Below, piece after piece: positions 57,430 to 64,000 of a DNA stretch of 64,000 nt (position 1 is the stretch's first letter; each line of letters starts with the position of its first letter). Source of the DNA: Clostridiales bacterium. Its GTDB lineage: Bacteria; Bacillota; Clostridia; Oscillospirales; Oscillospiraceae. Position numbers and translations under genes: made by a program. The stretch is taken from positions 21,136-85,135 of the forward strand of contig JALFLH010000024.1 of the NCBI GenBank assembly GCA_022774865.1. Direction: 5' to 3'. The notes beneath the pieces were generated by a model. The model was not told where the DNA came from, made no database searches, and saw nothing but the letters and a program-made list of their open reading frames with translations.

Positions 57430-57692
57430 ACGAGGTTTTCCTGCCCACACTCCACTGGTTTGCCATGACCAATCCTTTCACCGGTTCCTGCGGTGCGTTC
57501 CGGTTCCGGGCAAAGCCGGAGGTGGTGATGGCCACGCAGAAGGAAGTGAATTACGATGCCAGCTCCATCCACTGCGAATACTGGCACGGCCCCTACTGCT
57601 ATGAAAAGAGCGAGATGGAGGGAGAGGCGACCTTCCCGATGACGGAAGAGGGCCGCCTTGAAATGAAGGCATGGCTGGAAAGCCATATCTGA
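57426..57692 (+). CDS. small hypothetical protein coupled to pepF
   Basis: This is an 88-residue protein starting in the pepF stop (ATGA). It opens NEVFLPTLHWFAMTNPFTGSCGAFRFRAKPEVVMATQKEV and continues with SIHCEYWHGPYCYEKSEMEGEATFPMTEEGRLEMKAWLE. No membrane or signal segment; three Cys and several Trp/Tyr suggest a compact fold. I do not recognise the family. Coupling to pepF points to co-expression, not to a function. Confidence 0.72.
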   Translation: MNEVFLPTLHWFAMTNPFTGSCGAFRFRAKPEVVMATQKEVNYDASSIHCEYWHGPYCYEKSEMEGEATFPMTEEGRLEMKAWLESHI

Positions 57693-57713
57693 AAGCGCCT
57701 CCCGGCCGCCGGA

Positions 57714-57740
57714 ATACAGGAATATGATGTATGCCTGTAT
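57714..57740. repeat. inverted repeat upstream of the gltB promoter
   Basis: ATACAGG-N13-CCTGTAT, a perfect 7-bp arm pair about 65 bp upstream of the -35 box. Could be a weak terminator for pepF and its follower or a regulator site. Confidence 0.4.
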
Positions 57741-57804
57741 ACAACTGTGCAAATGTGCAGGAAACAATGTGGAAACAAATCCGAATTTCATGGGATATTC
57801 TGTA

Positions 57805-57833
57805 TTGTAATGTGCCTTCGTATATGATATAAT
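57805..57833 (+). promoter_or_regulatory. sigma-A promoter of gltBD
   Basis: TTGTAA (57805-57810), 17 nt, TATAAT (57828-57833). The transcript should start near 57840, giving a leader of about 100 nt. Confidence 0.8.
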
Positions 57834-57839
57834 GGTGCG

Positions 57840-57912
57840 CACTGAGAGCAAAGGCGTTCCCATCCCACGGGATAATTCTGTCCCGGGGACTGGGGGCGCT
57901 TTTTGCTTTTTC
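57840..57912 (+). promoter_or_regulatory. attenuator-like leader hairpin before gltB
   Basis: AGCAAAGGCGTTCCC (57847-57861) pairs loosely with GGGGGCGCTTTTTGCT (57892-57907), with TTTTTC after it. Between the arms lie two small hairpins, ATCC-CACG-GGAT and GTCC-CGG-GGAC. The hairpin lies between promoter and gltB, so it should stop transcription unless something interferes. ANTAR-type antitermination of nitrogen genes by dual-hairpin leaders is known in Firmicutes; whether that applies here is inference. Confidence 0.6.
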
Positions 57913-57940
57913 ACGCATCAGAGGCAGAGGAGTGGATTCT

Positions 57941-60900
57941 ATGGACAATTTTACCGAACGCACCGATCCGGCCGGACTGTATGATTCCCGGTTTGAGCAT
58001 GACAACTGCGGCATTGGCGCGGTCGTTGACATCAAAGGAAGAAAGAGCCATAAAACGCTGGATGACGCGCTGCAGATCGTGGAGCATCTGGAGCACCGGG
58101 CGGGTAAGGATGCCGAGGGGAAGACCGGCGACGGCGTGGGCATCCTGTTGCAGATCAGCCACAGGTTTTTCTCAAAGGCAGCGGCGCAGATGGGCATTAC
58201 GCTGGGCGGCGAACGGGAATACGGCGTGGGTATGTTCTTCTTCCCGCAGGAAGAGCTGCAGCGCAATCAGGCCAAGAAGCTCTTTGAGATCATCTGCAAA
58301 AAGGAAGGACTTCCCTTCCTGGGCTGGCGGGAGGTACCCACCTGCCCCGATGTTCTGGGTCACAAGGCCGGAAGCTGTATGCCGAGCATCTGGCAGGCGT
58401 TTGTGGGCAAGCCGCCCCGGCTGAAAACCGGCATCGATTTTGACCGGCGGCTGTACGTGGCGCGTCGGGTATTTGAGCAGTCCAACCAGCAGACCTATGT
58501 GTGCAGCCTTTCGAGCCGCACCATCGTCTACAAGGGAATGTTCCTGGTCAAGGAGCTTCGTCTGTTCTATCCCGACCTGCAGGACAATGACTATGAAACT
58601 GCCATCGGTATGGTGCACAGCCGGTTTTCCACCAACACCGCGCCCAGTTGGAACCGGGCACATCCCAACCGGTTTATTCTGCACAACGGCGAAATCAACA
58701 CCATCCGGGGCAACGTGGATACCATGCTCGCCCGGGAGGAGACCATCGGCAGCAATTATCTGAAGGACGATATGTCCAAGGTGCTGCCCATTGTCAATCA
58801 GGGCGGTTCTGATTCCGCCATGCTGGACAATACACTGGAGTTTATGGTGATGAATGGCATGGATCTGCCTCTGGCCGTAATGGTGACCATCCCGGAACCC
58901 TGGAGCAACAATAAGAGTATGGATCCTAAAAAGCGGGATTTTTACCAGTACTATGCCACCATGCTGGAGCCGTGGGACGGCCCTGCCTCCATTTTGTTCA
59001 GCGATGGCGATGTGATGGGCGCGGTGCTGGATCGGAACGGTCTGCGTCCCAGCCGCTATTATATCACGCAAGACGGCCGCCTGATTCTCTCCAGCGAGGT
59101 GGGCGTTCTGGATATCCCGGCCGATCAGGTGGTGCGCAAGGATCGCCTGCGTCCTGGCAAAATGCTGCTGGTGGATACCGTCAAGGGAGAACTGGTGGAC
59201 GATGACCAGTTGAAGGCCGACTATGCGGGCCGTCAGCCTTACGGCGAGTGGCTGGACCGGAATCTGGTGAACCTGAGCGACCTGAAGGTGCCCAATCAGA
59301 AGGTGCCTTCCTATTCCAGGGAGGAACTGGTTCGCCTGCAGAAGGCGTTCGGCTACCGCTATGAGGATCTGAATACCATTATTCTGGCGATGGCGAAAAA
59401 CGGTGCGGAGCCCGCCGGCGCCATGGGCAGCGATACGCCGCTTGCCGCGCTGAGTCATACCCATCCGCCGCTGTTTGAGTATTTCAAGCAGATGTTTGCC
59501 CAGGTGACCAATCCGCCCATTGACGCGCTGCGGGAGAAAATTGTTACCTCCACCACGGTCTATGTGGGCGCGCAGGGCAATCTGCTGGAGGAAAGCGCGG
59601 AAAACTGCAAGGTGCTCAAGATCAACAACCCCATTCTCACCGAAACCGACCTGCTGAAGATCAAAAATATGAAGGTTCCCGGTTTCAAGGTAGAGACGGT
59701 TTCGATCTGCTATTACAAGAATACGCCGCTGGAAACGGCCATTGACCGCCTGTTCGTGGATGTGGACCGGGCTTATCGGGACGGCGCGAATATTCTGATC
59801 CTGTCTGACCGGGAGATCGACGAATACCATGTGGCGATTCCCAGCCTTCTGGCGGTGGGTGCGGTGTCCAAATATCTGGTGCGCACCCGCAAACGCACGG
59901 CCATGGCGTTGATCCTGGAAAGCGGCGAGCCGCGGCTTGTACATGACTTTGCCACGCTGTTGGGCTATGGCGCCTGCGCCATCAATCCCTATCTGGCGCA
60001 GGAGAGCATTGGCTGCCTGATTGACGGGGGACTGCTGGAAAAGGACTACTACGCCGCCGTCAATGACTACAACAAGGCCGTGCTGGCCGGTATCGTGAAA
60101 ATCGCCTCCAAAATGGGTATTTCCACCATCCAGTCCTATCAGGGTAGCCAGATCTTCGAGGCGCTGGGCATCAGCCCCGCCGTGGTGGACAAATACTTCA
60201 CCAATACCGTTACCCGGGTGGGCGGCATCACCATCGAGGACATTCAGAAGGATTTGGAGCAGCGCCACCAGCAGGCATTTGATCCGCTGGGGCTGGATAT
60301 CTATATGGATCTGCCCAGTGTGGGCACCCACAAATTCCGCAGCGGTTCGGCGGCGGAGCAGCATCTGTATAACCCCCAGACCATCCATCTTCTCCAGCAG
60401 GCCTGCTGGACGGGGGATTATGCCAAGTTCAAGCAGTATACCGCTGCCGTGGCCAATGAGGGCGGCGATGATATGCATCTGCGCAGCCTTCTGGAATTCA
60501 ACTACCCCGAAACCGGCGTTCCGCTGGAGGAGGTGGAGAGCGTGGAGTCCATTGTGAAGCGCTTCAAAACCGCCGCCATGAGCTACGGAGCGCTTTCTCA
60601 GGAGGCTCATGAATGCCTGGCCATTGCCATGAACCGGCTGGGCGGCAAGTCCAACACCGGCGAGGGAGGCGAGGCTGAGGAACGCTACGGAACCGAGCGA
60701 AACTCCGCCATCAAGCAGGTGGCCTCCGCCCGGTTCGGTGTAACCAGCAGGTATCTGGTATCCGCAAAGGAAATCCAGATTAAGATGGCTCAGGGCGCGA
60801 AACCCGGCGAGGGCGGCCAGTTGCCCGGCGGCAAGGTCTATCCATGGGTTGCCAAGTGCCGCAACTCCACCACCGGCGTGGGTCTGATTTCTCCGCCGCC

Positions 60901-62494
60901 CCACCATGATATCTATTCCATTGAAGATCTGGCTCAGTTGATCTACGACCTGAAATGCGCCAACCGGAAGGCTGCGATCAACGTGAAGCTGGTCAGTGAG
61001 GCGGGCGTAGGCACCATCGCCGCGGGCGTTGCCAAGGCGGGCGCGGAAGTGATTCTGATCTCCGGCTTCGACGGCGGTACCGGCGCGGCAACCATCAATT
61101 CCTCCATTCATAATGCGGGTTTGCCCTGGGAATTGGGAATTGCCGAGGCGCACCAGTGCCTGATTATGAACGGCCTGCGCTCCCGGGTGCGGATTGAGTC
61201 CGACAGCAAGCTGATGAGCGGCAGGGATGTGGCCATCGCTGCCATGTTGGGCGCAGAGGAGTTTGGCTTCGGCACCGGGCCTCTGGTGGCGCTGGGGTGC
61301 GTGATGATGCGGGTGTGCAATCTGGACACCTGCCCCATGGGTATCTGCACCCAGAATCCGGAGCTGCGCAAAAATTTCAAGGGAAAGCCCGAATATGTGA
61401 TGAACTTCATGAGGTTCATGGCGCAGGAGCTGCGGGAATATATGGCGAAGCTGGGCGTGCGCACCGTGGACGAACTGGTGGGACGCACCGATCTGCTCCG
61501 CACCCGCCCTGCCGCGCCCGGCTCCCGGGCGAGCGAGATGGATCTGTCCGCGCTGCTGCACAATCCGCTGGTGGAAAACTCCAACGTGCATTTCGACCCC
61601 AGAGCCGTTTATGATTTCGAACTGGAGCAGACCCCGGACATGAAGGTGCTGATGAAGAAGTTCAAAAAGAGCTTCGATATGGCAGAGCCGAAGCCCATGA
61701 CCATTACCCTGAATGTGGGCAACACTGACCGCGCCTTTGGCACCATCTTCGGCAGCGAGATTACCGCCAAATTTGGAAATACCCTGCCGGATGACACCTT
61801 CCGTGTAGTGTGCAACGGCTACGGCGGCCAGAGCTTCGGCGCCTTTATCCCGAAGGGGTTGACATTTGAGCTGATCGGCGACTGCAACGACTATCTGGGC
61901 AAGGGCCTGTCCGGCGGCAAGATCATCGTTCGTCCGCCGGAGAATGTGACCTATGACCCCAGCGAGAATATCGTCATCGGAAACGTGGCCTTCTATGGCG
62001 CTACGGGCGGCAAGGCGTTCATCAACGGCGTGGCCGGTGAACGGTTCTGTGTGCGCAATTCCGGTGCGGTGGCGGTTGTGGAAGGCGTGGGCGACCATGG
62101 CTGTGAGTATATGACCGGCGGCACGGTGGTGGTGCTGGGCAAGACCGGCAAGAATTTCGCGGCCGGTATGAGCGGCGGCGTTGCCTATGTGCTGGACGAG
62201 GACTGGGATTTCTACCAGCGGATCAACAAGGACATGGTCAGTCTGGAAAGCGTGGAGCACAAATATGATGTCTCTCTGCTGAAGGATCTGATCCGGGAGC
62301 ACGTGGAGGTGACCGGCTCGCCCCGGGGCAGGGAGATTCTGGAGCATTTCGGTGATTATCTGCCGAAATTCAAGAAGGTGCTTCCGCACGACTATGACAA
62401 GATGCTCCGCCTGATTGCCCAGATGGAAGAAAAGGGTCAGGACAGCGAGCAGGCGCAGATTGAAGCCTTCTACGCCATGAAGAACGCACAGTAA
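57941..62494 (+). CDS. gltB: glutamate synthase, large (alpha) subunit
   Basis: This is a 1517-residue enzyme; ATG 57941 lies behind GAGGAGTGG. The N-terminal amidotransferase has Cys23 in HDNCGIGAVVD, which becomes N-terminal after removal of a 22-residue propeptide. The central domain and the FMN-binding barrel (NRKAAINVKLVSEAGVGTIA, GFDGGTGAATINSS) follow. A [3Fe-4S] site is given by Cys in CVMMRVCNLDTCPMGIC. The C-terminal Gly-rich beta-helix (GGKIIVRPPENV) ends the chain. It transfers the amide of glutamine to 2-oxoglutarate. gltD follows after 15 bp. Confidence 0.97.
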   Translation: MDNFTERTDPAGLYDSRFEHDNCGIGAVVDIKGRKSHKTLDDALQIVEHLEHRAGKDAEGKTGDGVGILLQISHRFFSKAAAQMGITLGGEREYGVGMFFFPQEELQRNQAKKLFEIICKKEGLPFLGWREVPTCPDVLGHKAGSCMPSIWQAFVGKPPRLKTGIDFDRRLYVARRVFEQSNQQTYVCSLSSRTIVYKGMFLVKELRLFYPDLQDNDYETAIGMVHSRFSTNTAPSWNRAHPNRFILHNGEINTIRGNVDTMLAREETIGSNYLKDDMSKVLPIVNQGGSDSAMLDNTLEFMVMNGMDLPLAVMVTIPEPWSNNKSMDPKKRDFYQYYATMLEPWDGPASILFSDGDVMGAVLDRNGLRPSRYYITQDGRLILSSEVGVLDIPADQVVRKDRLRPGKMLLVDTVKGELVDDDQLKADYAGRQPYGEWLDRNLVNLSDLKVPNQKVPSYSREELVRLQKAFGYRYEDLNTIILAMAKNGAEPAGAMGSDTPLAALSHTHPPLFEYFKQMFAQVTNPPIDALREKIVTSTTVYVGAQGNLLEESAENCKVLKINNPILTETDLLKIKNMKVPGFKVETVSICYYKNTPLETAIDRLFVDVDRAYRDGANILILSDREIDEYHVAIPSLLAVGAVSKYLVRTRKRTAMALILESGEPRLVHDFATLLGYGACAINPYLAQESIGCLIDGGLLEKDYYAAVNDYNKAVLAGIVKIASKMGISTIQSYQGSQIFEALGISPAVVDKYFTNTVTRVGGITIEDIQKDLEQRHQQAFDPLGLDIYMDLPSVGTHKFRSGSAAEQHLYNPQTIHLLQQACWTGDYAKFKQYTAAVANEGGDDMHLRSLLEFNYPETGVPLEEVESVESIVKRFKTAAMSYGALSQEAHECLAIAMNRLGGKSNTGEGGEAEERYGTERNSAIKQVASARFGVTSRYLVSAKEIQIKMAQGAKPGEGGQLPGGKVYPWVAKCRNSTTGVGLISPPPHHDIYSIEDLAQLIYDLKCANRKAAINVKLVSEAGVGTIAAGVAKAGAEVILISGFDGGTGAATINSSIHNAGLPWELGIAEAHQCLIMNGLRSRVRIESDSKLMSGRDVAIAAMLGAEEFGFGTGPLVALGCVMMRVCNLDTCPMGICTQNPELRKNFKGKPEYVMNFMRFMAQELREYMAKLGVRTVDELVGRTDLLRTRPAAPGSRASEMDLSALLHNPLVENSNVHFDPRAVYDFELEQTPDMKVLMKKFKKSFDMAEPKPMTITLNVGNTDRAFGTIFGSEITAKFGNTLPDDTFRVVCNGYGGQSFGAFIPKGLTFELIGDCNDYLGKGLSGGKIIVRPPENVTYDPSENIVIGNVAFYGATGGKAFINGVAGERFCVRNSGAVAVVEGVGDHGCEYMTGGTVVVLGKTGKNFAAGMSGGVAYVLDEDWDFYQRINKDMVSLESVEHKYDVSLLKDLIREHVEVTGSPRGREILEHFGDYLPKFKKVLPHDYDKMLRLIAQMEEKGQDSEQAQIEAFYAMKNAQ

Positions 62495-62509
62495 AGGGGG
62501 CGGATGATT

Positions 62510-63982
62510 ATGGGAAAACCAACCGGATTTATGGAAATCGCCCGGCAGACCAGCCAGGAGCTGCCGCCGGAAGAACGCATCCAAAACTTTCAGGAATTTC
62601 ACATCCCGCTTCATCAGGATGAGCAACAGGCGCAGGGCGCCCGCTGCATGGATTGCGGCGTGCCCTTCTGCCAGAGTGGTATGATGATCGGCGGTATGGC
62701 CAGCGGCTGCCCGCTGAACAATCTGGTGCCGGAGTGGAATGATTTGGTCTACCGCGGACAGTGGGACTTGGCGGTAAAGCGGCTGATTGCCACCAACCGC
62801 TACCCGGAGTTTACCTGCCGGGTGTGCCCGGCGCTGTGTGAAGCGGCCTGCACCTGCGGGATGACCACAGGCTATCCCGTGACCGTCAAGGAAAACGAGC
62901 GCGCCATTGTGGAGTACGGCTATGAGCATGGCGTGATCCATGCGGTGCCGCCTCCCGCCCGCACGGGCAAAAAGGTAGCCGTGGTTGGCACCGGGCCTTC
63001 CGGTCTGTCCGTGGCGGATCTGCTGAACAAGCGGGGGCATCAGGTGACCATGTACGAGCGGAGCGACCGGATCGGCGGTCTGCTGATGTACGGCATTCCC
63101 AATATGAAGCTGGAAAAATGGGTGATCGACCGGCGGGTGGATATTCTGAAGGAGGAAGGCATTTCCTTCGTGACCAACACCGATGTGGGTCGGGATATCA
63201 CCGCAGAGGAACTGAAAAAACAGTATGACGCGGTGGTGCTCTGCTGCGGCGCGAAGCAGCCCCGGGATATCAATGTGCCAGGACGGGATGCGGGCGGAAT
63301 CTATTTCGCGGTGGATTACCTGACCAGCGTGACCAAGAGCCTGCTGGATTCCGGTTTTGCCGACGGAAAGGCCATCAGTGCCCGGGGCAAGAAGGTACTG
63401 GTGATCGGCGGCGGCGACACCGGCAATGACTGTGTGGGTACCGCCATCCGTCAGGGCTGCGCCGGCGTCACACAGTTGGAGATGATGCCCTGCCCGCCCA
63501 GTGAACGGGCGGCGAACAACGCCTGGCCCGAGTGGCCCCGGGTGCTGAAAACCGATTATGGCCAGCAGGAGGCCATTGCCGTATTCGGCAGCGACCCCCG
63601 GCTGTACCAGACCACGGTCAAGGAATTCTACAAGAACGAGTCCGGTCAGGTCTGCGGCGCGCTGATTGCCAAGCTGGAGAGCCAGGTGGTGGATGGCCGC
63701 CGGATGATGGTACCCACCGGCGAGGAATTTTCCATGGAGTGCGAGCTGGTGCTGATCGCCGCCGGATTTACCGGGTGCGAGAAATATGTGGCGGAGGCGT
63801 TCGGCGTGGATTTGACGCCCCGGGGTACGGTGGCGGATCAAAACTACGCCACCAGCCAGTCCCGCGTGTTTGCCTGCGGCGATATGCGCCGCGGACAGAG
63901 CCTGGTGGTCTGGGCACTGCGGGAGGGCCGGGATACGGCCGCCGTGGTGGATGAAAGTCTGATGGGATATACCAACCTTTGA
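62510..63982 (+). CDS. gltD: glutamate synthase, small (beta) subunit
   Basis: This is a 490-residue FAD/[4Fe-4S] protein. ATG 62510 gives the family start GKPTGFMEI; an ATG at 62504 is too close to the GGGGGCGG site. The Cys-rich N-terminus (CMDCGVPFCQSG, CRVCPALCEAACTCG) holds the clusters. Two dinucleotide folds follow (VAVVGTGPSGLSVADLLN and VLVIGGGDTGNDC). It passes electrons from NAD(P)H to GltB. The stop is 18 nt before the right edge. Confidence 0.97.
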   Translation: MGKPTGFMEIARQTSQELPPEERIQNFQEFHIPLHQDEQQAQGARCMDCGVPFCQSGMMIGGMASGCPLNNLVPEWNDLVYRGQWDLAVKRLIATNRYPEFTCRVCPALCEAACTCGMTTGYPVTVKENERAIVEYGYEHGVIHAVPPPARTGKKVAVVGTGPSGLSVADLLNKRGHQVTMYERSDRIGGLLMYGIPNMKLEKWVIDRRVDILKEEGISFVTNTDVGRDITAEELKKQYDAVVLCCGAKQPRDINVPGRDAGGIYFAVDYLTSVTKSLLDSGFADGKAISARGKKVLVIGGGDTGNDCVGTAIRQGCAGVTQLEMMPCPPSERAANNAWPEWPRVLKTDYGQQEAIAVFGSDPRLYQTTVKEFYKNESGQVCGALIAKLESQVVDGRRMMVPTGEEFSMECELVLIAAGFTGCEKYVAEAFGVDLTPRGTVADQNYATSQSRVFACGDMRRGQSLVVWALREGRDTAAVVDESLMGYTNL

Positions 63983-64000
63983 AATGGAAGACCCGGCCGC

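Noticed and set aside
57847..57912. Possible riboswitch aptamer in the gltB leader
   Set aside because: No consensus of known glutamine or other aptamers could be matched by eye; only an attenuator-like hairpin is supported.
58172..63841. 1889-codon open frame on the minus strand across gltB-gltD
   Set aside because: It is exactly antisense to two certain genes; GC-rich codon use removes stops from the opposite frame. The translation has no recognisable domain.
1..64000. CRISPR arrays, insertion sequences, prophage or integrative elements
   Set aside because: No regularly spaced repeats, transposase, integrase or attachment-site duplications were seen in reading the window.

Overview
The window is a chromosomal segment of a high-GC, endospore-forming member of the Bacillota (class Clostridia). 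The family is probably Oscillospiraceae/Ruminococcaceae; this is inferred from gene order, GC-rich codon use and protein style, not from a database search. Evidence for a spore-former comes from spoIIR, spoVAD, spoVAE, a ytfJ/gerW-type gene and dacF-like genes. Clostridial features include a T-box in front of pheST, a large-type SRP RNA between acpP and dnaX, AddAB, an IreB protein, and scpAB next to sporulation genes. No insertion sequence, prophage, CRISPR array or integrase was seen. The sequence is nearly all ordinary, tightly packed chromosome.

Layout. 1-2835 (minus): an SSB-like protein cut by the left edge, a Thr/Ser exporter and DegV. 2855-8049: an HxlR regulator divergent from a copper ATPase that carries a second metal-binding domain at its C-terminus, then a lipase-like hydrolase, a mini-protein, truA and an ArsC/Spx-fold protein. 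8162-12705: alanine/Na+ symporter, aminotransferase, DUF378 protein, ispE, spoIIR. 12773-19535: addB and addA. 19597-24360: a cut-off XRE fragment, an Asn/Gln-rich small protein, spoVAE-spoVAD under a sporulation-type promoter, a GNAT, an SH3/NlpC hydrolase and ireB. 24457-28235: pheT-pheS with T-box leader. 28313-30670: nnrD, a lipoprotein, an orphan mazF and a hypothetical gene. 30703-33257: an AT-richer patch with PadR/HAAS/secreted-protein genes and a lipoprotein with its own consensus promoter and two micro-ORFs. 33509-37284 (minus): comEA-like, response regulator, histidine kinase, GerMN lipoprotein and exonuclease III. 37411-39437: a D,D-carboxypeptidase-like protein whose catalytic motifs are all lost, and a family-4-type uracil-DNA glycosylase. 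39471-44547: TetR, two small membrane proteins, tRNA-Thr, TelA/XpaC and rsmE. 44737-51504: scpA-scpB-DUF2953-ytfJ-dacF-rluB, then an RpiR regulator, a flavoprotein and acpP. 51525-54533: SRP RNA, dnaX, ybaB, recR. 54611-57692: DMT transporter and pepF with a small downstream gene. 57805-63982: gltB-gltD behind an attenuator-like leader.

How genes work together. AddAB, RecR, DnaX, exonuclease III and the UDG form a scattered DNA-maintenance set. ScpA/ScpB serve chromosome segregation. SpoIIR, SpoVAD/E, YtfJ and DacF serve spore development. GltBD makes glutamate, with the leader as its probable control point.

Most interesting observations: (i) the carboxypeptidase-like protein at 37411 with SxxK, SxN and KTG all broken, beside an intact paralogue at 47211; (ii) a strong internal ribosome-binding site in copA that could release a free CopZ-like chaperone; (iii) face-to-face promoters between the comEA/two-component operon and the dead carboxypeptidase; (iv) a consensus promoter with two coupled micro-ORFs before an AT-rich lipoprotein; (v) the gltB leader hairpin; (vi) an antitoxin-less mazF. 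No clearly new multi-gene system was found; these are single-locus leads.
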